Source: Sphingopyxis sp. RIFCSPHIGHO2_12_FULL_65_19 (GTDB taxonomy: Bacteria > Pseudomonadota > Alphaproteobacteria > Sphingomonadales > Sphingomonadaceae). From it: a stretch of DNA of 36,761 nucleotides. The position numbers and the translations under genes are program-made. The stretch spans positions 71,225-107,985 of the forward strand of contig NZ_MIAM01000063.1 in NCBI RefSeq assembly GCF_001830555.1, given 5' to 3'. The first letter of the stretch is position 1; each line of letters begins with the position of its first letter. Positions 23,878 through 34,884 of the stretch are shown here, piece after piece. Below the pieces are notes generated by a model that was not told the origin of the DNA, searched no databases, and worked only from the letters and a program-made list of their open reading frames with translations.

Positions 23878-25115
23878 ATGAAGCGACGTCGACCGACGGT
23901 CCCACGCGTGCGTCGTCTTCTTTCGCCTCGGAGTATGGCGATCCTAGTGGACGGGCGTCCTATGTCGGCACAAATGTGGTGCTTTTCAGCGCCTATTACC
24001 CCGCTCACGGCGGCGGTATGGAACTGGCGTGCGCGGATCTGGCCGTCGCTCTGGCCAATGCGAACATGCATGTCGAATGGGTATCGCAGGCGACCGGTGA
24101 AATTCCGCGCGAGGACGGTATAAAATTCACCCCGTTACCGGGCACCGATTTTGTCTATTCGCTGAGCGGAGTACCCGTTCCTTTTCCGATGCCCTGGGCC
24201 TTTCCTGCCATGCGGCGTGCGATGGAGCGGGCGGACGTCGTGCTCATCGCCGAAGCGAATTTCGCCGTCAGCGCCATCGCTTTCCTGATGGCGAAATGGA
24301 ATGGGAAACCCGTGCTTCTGGTTCAGCATGTCGGCGAGCCATCGACCGTGTCGAAGGTCGCGCGATTTGTCATGCGCCTGGGCGAAGCGCTGGTCGTTCG
24401 GCCGATGATACGCTGCGCCGACGCCGTCGTCTGCGTAAGCCCGGTCGTTGCGCGCCATTTTGCCGGTGTGCGAACCGACTCCGATTGCGTGACGATCGGT
24501 CACGGCCTCGATCTAGAATTGTTCCGTCCGTCGGCGGGGTTGCTGGAGAAGAAAGCCGATCGTGACGCGCTTAATGTGGCGCGCGACAAGCCGGTAGCCG
24601 CGTTTGTCGGGCGCCTGACCGAAAGCAAAGGCGTTCTGGCCGTTGCCGAGATGGCGCGGCGGCGCCCGGACTGGACCTTTGTGGTGGCGGGCATCGGGCC
24701 GATCGATCCAGCGCGATGGGAACTCCCCAACGTATTGGTTACGGGGCAGTTGAACCGTATGCAGGTGGCCCGGCTTTACCGGGCAAGCGACGTTGCGCTG
24801 CTCCCCAGCCCGTCTGAGAGTTTTTCGCTCGTAGTGCGTGAGGCATTGGCATCGGGTTGCCGCGTTCTTTGCTCTGAGCAGATACTGGAGACCGACGAAG
24901 GCCTTCGCCCATATATCGTGACGGAAAAGGTCGATTCATCAGACTGGGCGGGGACCGGTGTGCGCTATGCGGCTGCGATCGACCGGCGATCGGCCGCGAC
25001 CTTGGAAGAGGCTCGCGCCTATGTCGCGGAACAATGCTCGCCAGATCGAATATTTGGGCAATATGTAGAACTGATTCAAAGACTTTTCGTGCGTGCGAGC
25101 GGAGGCCGCTCATGA
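23874..25115 (+). CDS. GT4-family glycosyltransferase
   Basis: A 413-residue GT-B retaining glycosyltransferase. The N-terminal domain has VLFSAYYPAHGGGMELACADLAVAL after a 35-residue Ser/Thr-rich leader. The C-terminal domain has AAFVGRLTESKGVLAVAEM and the donor-site LLPSPSESFSLVVREALASG with its E-x7-E pair. No membrane helix is evident. It starts inside the stop of the GT-C-like gene and ends inside the start of the YbhN/AglD-like gene (both ATGA), so the three are very likely one coupled operon. Donor sugar and acceptor are unknown; capsule, exopolysaccharide or glycolipid synthesis is a reasonable guess. Confidence 0.87.
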   Translation: MNEATSTDGPTRASSSFASEYGDPSGRASYVGTNVVLFSAYYPAHGGGMELACADLAVALANANMHVEWVSQATGEIPREDGIKFTPLPGTDFVYSLSGVPVPFPMPWAFPAMRRAMERADVVLIAEANFAVSAIAFLMAKWNGKPVLLVQHVGEPSTVSKVARFVMRLGEALVVRPMIRCADAVVCVSPVVARHFAGVRTDSDCVTIGHGLDLELFRPSAGLLEKKADRDALNVARDKPVAAFVGRLTESKGVLAVAEMARRRPDWTFVVAGIGPIDPARWELPNVLVTGQLNRMQVARLYRASDVALLPSPSESFSLVVREALASGCRVLCSEQILETDEGLRPYIVTEKVDSSDWAGTGVRYAAAIDRRSAATLEEARAYVAEQCSPDRIFGQYVELIQRLFVRASGGRS

Positions 25116-26053
25116 CCCGCGGGCACCGTGTTGCCCTCACCGGCTTGTCACTTATTGTCGCGGCTTTCGTGATGTGGTGGTGGGTACGAAGTTTCGACGT
25201 GTCGGGGGCCTCCTTCACCGCTGTTTTCAGGCATCTCTCATGGTGGCCGGTGCTGCCGCTGTTCGCTCTGATCGCCGGTCACGTAGCGCTTTCATCGTGG
25301 CGCTGGTCGTTGATCGAGGCGGCTCTTGCGGGCACGCGCCCGCGCTTCGGTCCGGCCTTCGCGACCGGGGCGTTCGCGCAGGGACTAGGGACGTTCCTGC
25401 CTTCGCCTTTGATCCATGTTGCCTGCCGCGGGCTTGCCAACAGAATGAACGGTGCCAGCGGCCTACGCGGCGCCGTGTCGGGCGGAATCGATCAGATCGC
25501 TGATTTCGCGATTATATTGTTGATGGCGGTTCCCGCAGCGTTTGCTTTCGCCCGGCGCGACGCCCAAAGCTATTATCTGGGGGCCGCGCTGATGCTGCCC
25601 GTCGGATTGTTTTTCACCCTGTTCCTTCCCGTCGTCGTGCGGTCCATCCGGTTGCCCGGGTTTTTGCGTGGGAAGGGTGAGGCATTATCGCGCCTCGACC
25701 GGCCGACACTGTTGAAAATCTACGGTATCTCAATGACACGCCTTGTCAGCCTGACCTTGATGAACATTCTTATTCATGCGGCTATCGGGGTTGCCACGAT
25801 TCCGGCCATCATCGTCAGTGTACCGCTGGTTGCATTGACTACCTCGGTCGCAATGTTGCCCGGAGCGATCGGTGTTTCCGAATGGAGCTTTTCGGCCGTG
25901 TTCGCCGGTTTTTCCATTGCGCCGGGCGCGATCGTGCTGTTCGTCCTCGCCAATCGGATTCTGTTGACCGGCGTATCGCTGGCGATTGCCCTGATCGTTC
26001 TGTTCGCAAAGATGCCGGCGTGGCTCGGCAGGGTGCCGCGACGTTGGGGTTAG
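25112..26053 (+). CDS. YbhN/AglD-like polytopic membrane protein (LPG-synthase TM family)
   Basis: A 313-residue inner-membrane protein with about eight helices, of the family of the membrane part of lysylphosphatidylglycerol synthases (UPF0104/YbhN/AglD). The conserved C-terminal signature is LPGAIGVSEWSFSAVF; the middle has SGGIDQIADFAIIL. The lysyl-transferase domain is absent. Members are encoded in glycan clusters and are thought to flip or modify lipid-linked substrates, though this is not proven. GGAGG precedes the ATG, which overlaps the GT4 stop. It is convergent with the GT2 gene, 40 bp apart, with no obvious terminator between. Confidence 0.83.
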   Translation: MTRGHRVALTGLSLIVAAFVMWWWVRSFDVSGASFTAVFRHLSWWPVLPLFALIAGHVALSSWRWSLIEAALAGTRPRFGPAFATGAFAQGLGTFLPSPLIHVACRGLANRMNGASGLRGAVSGGIDQIADFAIILLMAVPAAFAFARRDAQSYYLGAALMLPVGLFFTLFLPVVVRSIRLPGFLRGKGEALSRLDRPTLLKIYGISMTRLVSLTLMNILIHAAIGVATIPAIIVSVPLVALTTSVAMLPGAIGVSEWSFSAVFAGFSIAPGAIVLFVLANRILLTGVSLAIALIVLFAKMPAWLGRVPRRWG

Positions 26054-26093
26054 AGAGAAAACCATCGCCGCTGCGCTGCTCGAAAGGGTCCTG

Positions 26094-27080
26094 TCAATTC
26101 AGGGCGGTCTGGATGCCCGGAAGCTGGAGGTAGCGCAGCAATTTTGCTTCCTTGCGTCCGCGGGTCACTGTGTCGAGGATCAGGCCGCTGAACAGGTTCA
26201 GAAATGCCAGAATCATCGTGCCCGTTGCCAAGACAGCCATTGGAAGTCGGGGGACTGTTCCGCTAGCCATATATTCGGTGATGACTGGATAGCCGAACAG
26301 CAAGGACATGCAGAACAGGGCCAGCGCGATCGAACCGAACAGCGCGAAGGGACGTTCCTGTTTGAGCAGCGCCGCGATCGTCCACAGTATCCGGAAGCCG
26401 TCCGATACTGTTTGCAGCTTGCTTTCGGACCCCTCGACGCGGTCCTTGAAGCGCGTCGAGGTCTCGCCCACGGGCATTTCGAGTTGCAGGGCGTGGATCG
26501 TCAGCTCGGTCTCGATTTCAAAGCCCTGCGACATCGGCGGGAAAGATTTGACGAAGCGTCGTGAAAAGACGCGATAGCCGCTGAGCATATCGCGGAACCC
26601 GCCGCCGAACATGGTCCGGACCAGCGACGTCAGCATCCAGTTGCCGAACCGATGCGCGGGTCGATAGGCCGTGCCGCTGACGTCGGTGCGTGTACCGACT
26701 ACCATGTCGAGGCCATCGTCGACGAGCTGTTGGATCAGATCGGGCGCCGCTTCTGCGTCATAGGTCTCGTCGGCATCGCACATTAGATAGATGTCGGCGT
26801 CGATATCAGCGAACATTCGGCGGACCACAAAGCCCTTGCCCTGGCGCTTCTCGGTGCGGACGATCGCGCCGGCGTTGCGTGCGACCTCGGCCGAATTGTC
26901 GCTACTGTTATTGTCGTAGACATATATTGTCGCGCACGGAAGCATCGCCTGAAATCGCGCGATGACCGTGTCGATGACAAGGCCCTCGTTATAGCAGGGC
27001 AGAAGAACGGCGATGGTCGGCGCCTTGCCTTCATACGGGAGTAGGTTCGCGGCCCTCAGCTGCCCAACGCTCATATACAT
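26094..27080 (-). CDS. Membrane-anchored GT2 glycosyltransferase (polyprenyl-phosphate sugar synthase-like)
   Basis: A 328-residue protein. Residues 1-230 form a GT-A domain with AVLLPCYNEGLVIDTVI, the DNNSSDNS loop and the metal-binding DAD at 102-104. Two C-terminal helices (about 243-266 and 282-303) anchor it in the inner membrane. This is the layout of dolichol-/undecaprenyl-phosphate mannose or glucose synthases. It could make the lipid-linked sugar donor for the GT-C-like protein at 22162, which is inference from adjacency. The gene faces that operon. The start could equally be the third codon (ATG at 27074). It lies 145 bp downstream of ptsP on the same strand. Confidence 0.87.
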   Translation of the reverse strand: MYMSVGQLRAANLLPYEGKAPTIAVLLPCYNEGLVIDTVIARFQAMLPCATIYVYDNNSSDNSAEVARNAGAIVRTEKRQGKGFVVRRMFADIDADIYLMCDADETYDAEAAPDLIQQLVDDGLDMVVGTRTDVSGTAYRPAHRFGNWMLTSLVRTMFGGGFRDMLSGYRVFSRRFVKSFPPMSQGFEIETELTIHALQLEMPVGETSTRFKDRVEGSESKLQTVSDGFRILWTIAALLKQERPFALFGSIALALFCMSLLFGYPVITEYMASGTVPRLPMAVLATGTMILAFLNLFSGLILDTVTRGRKEAKLLRYLQLPGIQTALN

Positions 27081-27225
27081 ATTTCAGGAAACCCCCACGA
27101 AACCTCATCAATTTCTTTCGGGAAGCTAGGCGAAACTAGTTAACAACTGTTTAGAGGCCGCGTCTGTCGGTGTCATTCGACAGCGGGAGCCCGCCGCACG
27201 ACACCGAAAAGCACGACGGCGCTAT

Positions 27226-29526
27226 TCAGTCGCCGAGATCGACCTGATGCTGCTCGGCCCACGCCTGGTACTGGCCGCGCGGATCGGGCGCGGGCTGGGC
27301 GAGTATTGCCGGCATATCGGCGCGCAGGGCGCTGAGGTCGAGCGAGCGGATCATCGCCTTCACGGGGCCAACCCCGGCGGGGGTGATCGACAGGCGTTCG
27401 ATTCCGACGCCGAGCAGCGCCATCGCTTCCAGCGGGCGTCCGCCCATCTCGCCGCAGACACCAAGCGCGATTTTCGAGCCCGAAACGATCCGCACGACGC
27501 GGGCGAGATAGCGCATGACCGTTGGTGACAGCCAGTCGTAGCGTTCGGCGAGGCGCGGGTGCGCGCGGTCGGCTGCAAACAGGAACTGGGTAAGGTCGTT
27601 GGTGCCGACCGACAGGAAATCGAGATGCGGCAGCATCAGGTCGAGCGTTTCGACCAGTCCAGGCACTTCGAGCATCGCGCCATAACGGATCGCGACCGGA
27701 AGTTTCTTGTTGTGGCTCGCGAGCCACGCGCGCTGGGCGACGAACAGGTCGCGCGCGGCTTCATATTCCCACGGTTCGGACACCATCGGGAACATGACGT
27801 TGAGCGTCCGCCCGGCAGCCGCCTCCATCAATGCGCGCGCTTGGACCTTCAGCAACCCTTCGCGTTCGAGCGCAAGGCGCAGCGCGCGCCAGCCCATCGC
27901 CGGATTTTCTTCCTGCGCGCTGTCGCCGACGTTCATATAGGGCAGCGCCTTGTCGCCGCCGATATCGACGGTGCGGAAAATGACCGGCCGATCGCCCGCG
28001 GCGTCGAGCACGTCGCGATACAGGCGCTGCTGACGGTCGCGCGACGGCAACGTCGCCGACACCAGAAACTGGAATTCGGTGCGGAACAGCCCGATCCCGC
28101 GGGCGCCCGTCAGGTCGAGCGCGGCGACGTCCTCGCGAAGGCCGGCGTTGATCATCAGTTCGATCGGCACGCCGTCCTTGGTGACCGCCGGCAGGTCGCG
28201 CAGTGCGGCGAGATTGGCGCGGCGCTTTTGTGAAATTTCCAGCTTGGCGTCGAACGCATCCTGCACCGCCTGCGTCGGGCGGACGTGGAGCGCCCCCGCA
28301 ACCGCATCGAGCAGCAGCAAGTCGCCTTCGCGGATCGACGCGCGCACGTCGCTGACGCGGCCGAGCACGGGAACGCCCATCGCGCGCGCAACGATAATGA
28401 CGTGCGCGGTCAGCGATCCTTCCTCGAGCACGACACCCTTCAGGCGGCGGCGGTCATATTCGAGCAGTTCAGCCGGGCCGAGGTTGCGCGCAATCAGAAT
28501 CGAATCCTGCCGCAGCCCGCCCATTTGCGCCGCGGTGCCCATCTGGCCCGACACGATGCGGATCAGTCGGTTCGACAGATCCTCCAGGTCATGCATGCGG
28601 TCGCGCAGCAGCGGGTCGTCGATCTGGCGCATCCGCATCCGTGTGCGTTGCTGGACGCGTTCGATCGCCGCTTCGGCGGTCAGGCCGCTATCGATCGCCT
28701 CGTTGATCCGCCGCGACCAGCCTTCGTCATAAGCGAACATCTTGTAGGTCTCGATAACCTCGTCATGCTCGCCGCCGACGCCGAATTCGGCCTGGTTCGC
28801 CATGCGGTCGATCTGTTCGCGCATCTTGTCGAACGCCGCATAAACGCGGTGGCGCTCGGCCTCGGTATCGTCGGCGACGGTATGTTCGATGGTGATCCGC
28901 GGCTGGTGAAACACTGCGACCCCGGCGCCCATGCCATCGACCAGCTTCTGTCCGTTCAGTCGCTGCGCCGACTGGTCGGTTGCGGCCGCGTCGATACGCG
29001 CCGCGGTATCGACAAGGTCGGCGTTGGAAATGAGTTCGGACAGCACCATCGCGACCGTCTGCAATGTTTCGATCTCGATATCGTCATAGCGGCGTGGATC
29101 GGCGTGCTGGACGCAAAGCACGCCCACCGCGCGTTCGCGGCGAATAATCGGTACGCCGGCAAAGCTGTGGAACAATTCCTCGCCCGTTTCGGGGCGGTAG
29201 GAAAAGTCCGGATGCGCCGCCGCCTCGTCGAGGTTGAGCGTTTCGATCTGGTCGGCAATCATCCCGACCAGCCCTTCGCCAAGGCCGAGGCGGGTGACAT
29301 GCACCGCTTCCTGCTTCAGCCCGCGCGTCGCGTAAAGCTCCAGCGCGCCGTCGCGCAGCAGGTAGATCGAACACACCTCGCTGTCGAGGCATTCGCCGAT
29401 GATGCCGACGACCTGATTCAGCTTGCCCTGCGCATTTGCGCGCGATGCCATGACCTCGTGCAGCCGGGTCAGGATGGTACGCGCCGACTGGGCGGCGGAA
29501 GAGGGTGGGGGCGGGGCGTTGGTCAT
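27226..29526 (-). CDS. ptsP: PtsP, phosphoenolpyruvate-protein phosphotransferase (EI-Ntr) with GAF domain
   Basis: First enzyme of the nitrogen PTS; it moves phosphate from PEP to NPr and so to the IIA-Ntr regulators. The GAF domain covers about residues 20-165, the NPr-binding region about 180-330, and the swivelling phosphohistidine is His375 in SLTAHVIIVARAMG. The C-terminal PEP-binding barrel follows, with FRTEFQFL, SVGTNDLTQFLFAADR and the active-site Cys in GVCGEMGG. The ATG at 29526 is chosen because AGGA sits five bases before it; an ATG two codons earlier overlaps that site. The gene has a normal size (766 residues). It is often next to lysC in alphaproteobacteria, but here lysC is 6 kb away. 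Confidence 0.95.
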   Translation of the reverse strand: MTNAPPPPSSAAQSARTILTRLHEVMASRANAQGKLNQVVGIIGECLDSEVCSIYLLRDGALELYATRGLKQEAVHVTRLGLGEGLVGMIADQIETLNLDEAAAHPDFSYRPETGEELFHSFAGVPIIRRERAVGVLCVQHADPRRYDDIEIETLQTVAMVLSELISNADLVDTAARIDAAATDQSAQRLNGQKLVDGMGAGVAVFHQPRITIEHTVADDTEAERHRVYAAFDKMREQIDRMANQAEFGVGGEHDEVIETYKMFAYDEGWSRRINEAIDSGLTAEAAIERVQQRTRMRMRQIDDPLLRDRMHDLEDLSNRLIRIVSGQMGTAAQMGGLRQDSILIARNLGPAELLEYDRRRLKGVVLEEGSLTAHVIIVARAMGVPVLGRVSDVRASIREGDLLLLDAVAGALHVRPTQAVQDAFDAKLEISQKRRANLAALRDLPAVTKDGVPIELMINAGLREDVAALDLTGARGIGLFRTEFQFLVSATLPSRDRQQRLYRDVLDAAGDRPVIFRTVDIGGDKALPYMNVGDSAQEENPAMGWRALRLALEREGLLKVQARALMEAAAGRTLNVMFPMVSEPWEYEAARDLFVAQRAWLASHNKKLPVAIRYGAMLEVPGLVETLDLMLPHLDFLSVGTNDLTQFLFAADRAHPRLAERYDWLSPTVMRYLARVVRIVSGSKIALGVCGEMGGRPLEAMALLGVGIERLSITPAGVGPVKAMIRSLDLSALRADMPAILAQPAPDPRGQYQAWAEQHQVDLGD

Positions 29527-29612
29527 TGCCATCCTGCTAACAGAAGGATGGCGTGAGCGCCAATACCCCGCGCGCGATTGGCCGATCTATTCTTGCGCCG
29601 TCCGGCGCGGTG

Positions 29613-30368
29613 TCAGCGGTTCCCCATCGGCGGGGTCGAGCCGGTGGCCGGCACCGTTGATGCGGCCGTCGGGCCGACCGGCGTCACCGGCGTCGGCGTG
29701 CCAAAGACCGGCGCGGCGGCGGGACGCGGCGCATATTTGGCATCCCATGCGATAGCGTCGACCTGGTATCGGGCATAGGCTTCATAGAAATCATGGAACG
29801 GCTGGTCGAGCCGCGCGAGGTGCGCGGGCGCTTGTTCGACAAGCTGCGCCGTCGGCGTTGCCGAGACAAGCTGGGCAATTTCGTTGGCGCGCGCGCAGAA
29901 AGCGCGCTGCGCCGGCGGCTGCGCGAAATAGTTGAATAGTTGCGTCGAAAGGCGATCGCGCGGCGCGATACCGTTGTTGCGATTTTCCTTACCAAGCTGG
30001 GAGATCACCGACTTTTCGGTCGATTTGATCACCTTGCCATGCGTCTTGATGATATTGTTATAAGCCGAAACCAGCGTCGTTTCCTCTGCCCCGCGGCAGC
30101 CGATCGCCGCGACGTTGAGCCCGATCTTGAGCTGCCAGAAAGCACGGTCGCCGGTGATATTGCTGTTCGCGGTGACGAAACGGCCGTCGAGGGCGCGGCC
30201 GGGCAGGATCTGCGTCAGCGAGGCGTTCCCCGGCGGCAACGGACGCGGCGGGACGACGATCACGACGGGCGGCGGGGGCGGCGGAGGAGGGGGCGGGGGA
30301 GGTTTGGGCGCACAGGCGGCGACGCTCGCCAGCAGGCCAGCCAGGATGATCTTCCGCGACAACTTCAT
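29613..30368 (-). CDS. Polyproline lipoprotein of unknown function
   Basis: A 251-residue product with a lipoprotein signal: basic start, hydrophobic LAGLLASVAAC and Cys at about residue 19. A run of twelve prolines follows directly, then VVIVVPPRPLPPG, which would form a stiff spacer from the outer membrane. The folded part (about 50-215) has no motif I recognise and contains two Cys. The C-terminal 35 residues are Pro/Thr/Ala-rich. GGGGAG precedes the ATG. The proline run is encoded by a G-rich repeat at 30270-30301 that could slip in replication. It lies 33 bp after the flavoprotein gene and 86 bp before ptsP, all on the minus strand. Confidence 0.8.
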   Translation of the reverse strand: MKLSRKIILAGLLASVAACAPKPPPPPPPPPPPPVVIVVPPRPLPPGNASLTQILPGRALDGRFVTANSNITGDRAFWQLKIGLNVAAIGCRGAEETTLVSAYNNIIKTHGKVIKSTEKSVISQLGKENRNNGIAPRDRLSTQLFNYFAQPPAQRAFCARANEIAQLVSATPTAQLVEQAPAHLARLDQPFHDFYEAYARYQVDAIAWDAKYAPRPAAAPVFGTPTPVTPVGPTAASTVPATGSTPPMGNR

Positions 30369-30400
30369 ATTCCACTCCCCGACCGCATGATCATGCGGCA

Positions 30401-31405
30401 TCAACCCCGCGCGTGCAACGCGGCTTCGGCCTGTTGCACCAGAGATGCGACGATTGCAGCCGCGCTCTCTTCTTCGGATACCATACCGACAGATTGCCCT
30501 GCCATTAACGAGCCATTTTCGACGTCGCCGTCGATGACCGCACGGCGCAGCGCGCCTGCCCAATAATGTTCGATCTCCAACTGGGCCTCCATCATGTCGA
30601 CCTCGCCCTTGTCGAGCTTGTTGGCGACCTCGCGCTGCTTAGCGGTAAAGGCTTCCGTCCCAGCATTTTTGAGTGCGCGCACCGGGATAACGGGCAGGCG
30701 CGGGTCGATCTGAACGCTGGCGACCGCCTCGCGCGCCGAGGCGCGGAAGAAGGCCTTTTTGAAATTGGGGTGCGCGATGCTCTCGGTGGCGCAGACGAAC
30801 CGGGTGCCGAGTTGAACGCCCGAAGCTCCCATTTCCAGATAGGCGGCGATCGCCTCGCCGCGGCCGATGCCGCCGGCGACGAACACCGGCACCTGGTCGG
30901 CGAGGGTCGGCAAGATTTCCTGGGCCAGCACGCTCGTCGACACCGGGCCGATATGACCTCCGGCCTCCATGCCCTCGATGACGAGCGCATCGACGCCCGA
31001 CCGCACGAGTTTTTTGGCGAGCGCGAGCGTCGGGGCGAAACAGATCACCTTTGCGCCCGACGCCTTGATCGCCTCCAGGCTGCCCTTGGGCGGGAGGCCG
31101 CCCGCCAGCACGACATGGCCGACACGATGCTTGGCGCACACGTCGATCAGGTCGAACAGCTGGGGGTGCATGGTGATCAGGTTGACGCCGAAGTTGCGGG
31201 TCGCCAGCGCCTTGGTCGCGGCGATTTCGGCGTCGAGCAGTTCGGGCGTCATCGCGCCGCACGCGATCACGCCAAAGCCGCCAGCGTTGCTGATCGCACT
31301 CACCAGATGGCGTTCCGAGACCCAGCTCATCGCACCGCACAGGATGGCGTAGTCGCTGCCGAGAAGGTCGGTCCCGCGGGCCATCAGTTCGTCAATTTTG
31401 CTCAT
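30401..31405 (-). CDS. Nitronate monooxygenase/FabK-like NAD(P)H-dependent flavoprotein
   Basis: A 334-residue FMN-binding TIM-barrel enzyme of the 2-nitropropane dioxygenase/FabK family. Visible motifs are the opening GSDYAILCGAMSWVS, the phosphate-binding EGMEAGGHIGP with a catalytic-type His near residue 148, and VPVFVAGGIGRGEAIAAYL plus GASGVQLGTRFV. The family includes nitronate monooxygenases and enoyl-ACP reductases; the sequence alone does not separate them. The ATG at 31405 is chosen because homology starts there; an ATG 20 codons upstream has no support. It is the upstream gene of the lipoprotein on the minus strand. A strong terminator lies about 130 bp upstream of its start. Confidence 0.88.
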   Translation of the reverse strand: MSKIDELMARGTDLLGSDYAILCGAMSWVSERHLVSAISNAGGFGVIACGAMTPELLDAEIAATKALATRNFGVNLITMHPQLFDLIDVCAKHRVGHVVLAGGLPPKGSLEAIKASGAKVICFAPTLALAKKLVRSGVDALVIEGMEAGGHIGPVSTSVLAQEILPTLADQVPVFVAGGIGRGEAIAAYLEMGASGVQLGTRFVCATESIAHPNFKKAFFRASAREAVASVQIDPRLPVIPVRALKNAGTEAFTAKQREVANKLDKGEVDMMEAQLEIEHYWAGALRRAVIDGDVENGSLMAGQSVGMVSEEESAAAIVASLVQQAEAALHARG

Positions 31406-31532
31406 TGAAAGCGCCTTTGCCAGTCCCGGCGGCGCGGTGCAATGGATTGCGGCAGTTGCGATCAACGGCCCGTCGCATGTCGGAATCGGTCTGGCGCCGC
31501 GATTGGAGCTTTGGGCGACTGGCGGCGCATGG

Positions 31533-31558
31533 AAAAGGGGCCGCCCGCGGGCGGCCCC
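31533..31558 (-). terminator. Intrinsic terminator of the 52-residue protein gene
   Basis: 31537-31558 is a perfect 22-base palindrome of GGGGCCGCCCG and its complement. On the minus strand it is followed by TTTTCC, and it lies 20 bp after the stop of the small gene. Confidence 0.85.
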
Positions 31559-31578
31559 TTTCTCATGCAGGCTGGAAA

Positions 31579-31737
31579 TCAGCGCTGCTGCGGGTTCTTG
31601 TCGCGGTCCTGATCGGAACGCTGGTCGCTGCCGGGCTGGCGGTTCTGGCCGCCCTGCTGCTGTTGTTGGCGACGCTGTTCTTCGTCGCGATCCGCCTGCG
31701 GCTTGTTTTCGTTCTGCTGGTTGGGGTTGTTAGCCAC
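31579..31737 (-). CDS. 52-residue Gln/Asn/Asp-rich, probably disordered protein
   Basis: A very hydrophilic small protein of 52 residues, starting MANNPNQQNENKPQADRD and holding a run of five Gln. It has no hydrophobic segment, no Cys and no aromatic residue, so it should be unfolded in isolation. Support for being a real gene: GTG start with AAGGAGAAGGA just upstream, an EcfG-type promoter about 50 bp further up, and a perfect terminator 20 bp after the stop. Small Gln- or Asn-rich stress proteins are common in sphingomonads as unnamed proteins, so a role in general stress is plausible but not shown. Confidence 0.75.
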   Translation of the reverse strand: MANNPNQQNENKPQADRDEEQRRQQQQQGGQNRQPGSDQRSDQDRDKNPQQR

Positions 31738-34313
<2,576 letters not shown>

Positions 34314-34318
34314 TCCGG

Positions 34319-34356
34319 CGCCTTCGGTCCCGCATCATGCCGCGGGACCGAAGGCG
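34319..34356 (+). terminator. Long hairpin directly after katG
   Basis: A perfect 15-bp stem (34319-34333 with 34342-34356) closes an 8-base loop, starting five bases after the katG stop. No T run follows, so it is more likely a 3'-end protecting hairpin or a Rho-linked element than a full intrinsic terminator. Confidence 0.65.
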
Positions 34357-34379
34357 GCCAAAGGACGACGGGTCGCGGG

Positions 34380-34421
34380 CCCGCCCCCGGGGACATGGGC
34401 CTGGGGGCGGGTCTTTCTTTT
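34380..34421 (+). terminator. Intrinsic terminator of katG
   Basis: CCCGCCCCC (34380-34388) pairs with GGGGGCGGG (34403-34411), followed by TCTTTCTTTT. It is the second hairpin after katG and has the better terminator layout of the two. Confidence 0.8.
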
Positions 34422-34449
34422 GGGCTTGGCGCCTGATGTCATCCCGCCC

Positions 34450-34504
34450 TAAAGCCACAAAAGCCCCCTATGCGGGCATTCAAAATATGTCCTTTGTGGC
34501 TTTA
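34450..34504. repeat. 12-bp inverted repeat
   Basis: TAAAGCCACAAA (34450-34461) and TTTGTGGCTTTA (34493-34504) are exact inverse copies separated by 31 bases. The right arm overlaps the end of the possible 58-residue gene. Function unknown. Confidence 0.6.
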
Positions 34505-34656
34505 AGCTGCGCTGCATCCTCGCGCAGCATCGAGCATATGATGTCCATGTCGGGGCCGCCGGAGACGTCGATCGCGCCACCATTCAGCACGCGCACGACC
34601 GTGACACCATTGATCGCGCGGTCCATCGCGATGCTGAATTGATGGGTACGCCCCAT
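34480..34656 (-). CDS. Possible 58-residue protein or gene remnant
   Basis: An open frame from ATG 34656 gives 58 residues ending LREDAAQLKATKDIF. It has coding-like third positions (mostly G or C) and a mixed, protein-like composition with VTVVRVLNGGAIDVSGG. No ribosome-binding site is seen, and the same frame stays open upstream into repeat sequence, where the product becomes Arg/Ser-rich and not protein-like. It may be a real small gene or the C-terminal remnant of a larger one. I do not recognise a family. Confidence 0.4.
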   Translation of the reverse strand: MGRTHQFSIAMDRAINGVTVVRVLNGGAIDVSGGPDMDIICSMLREDAAQLKATKDIF

Positions 34657-34735
34657 CGAAATCGCGCTGTCCCATGCGGCAGCGAAGCTGGCCGCAGCGG
34701 GGCGGGCTGATCGCGGCGCCGCTACCCACCCCCGC

Positions 34736-34757
34736 CCCCTCCTGCAAGTCGGAGGGG
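34736..34757. repeat. Short GC-rich palindrome, intergenic repeat type
   Basis: CCCCTCC (34736-34742) and GGAGGGG (34751-34757) flank TGCAAGTC. Palindromes of this form (CCCCTCC-TGCAAG-x-GGAGGGG) recur between genes in sphingomonad genomes, from memory. Confidence 0.5.
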
Positions 34758-34802
34758 AGAAGAAACGTCCGCTATCGGCCGCCAGCCGGCGAACCTCTTT
34801 GT

Positions 34803-34884
34803 CCGTTCGTGTCGAGCGAAGTCGAGACAGCCATCGAAAGAGCGCGATGTCGAGGGGCATCTCGACTTCGCTGGATGCAAACGG
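34803..34884. repeat. REP-like inverted repeat (GTCGAGCGAAGTCGAGA type)
   Basis: The left arm 34803-34827 holds GTCGAGCGAAGTCGAGA and the right arm 34860-34884 holds TCTCGACTTCGCT, both flanked by CCGTTCG-like or AAACGG ends. About 20 of 25 positions pair across a 32-base centre. This is the common intergenic repeat of Sphingopyxis and Sphingomonas genomes, as far as I recall, and supports the taxonomic call. Confidence 0.65.

Noticed and set aside
28285..29556. Long open frame on the plus strand opposite ptsP
   Set aside because: It is antisense to a clear PtsP and has the His/Arg/Asp-rich look of a shadow frame in GC-rich DNA.
30270..30301. G-rich tract as a G-quadruplex regulatory element
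   Set aside because: It is fully explained as coding sequence for the proline run of the lipoprotein.
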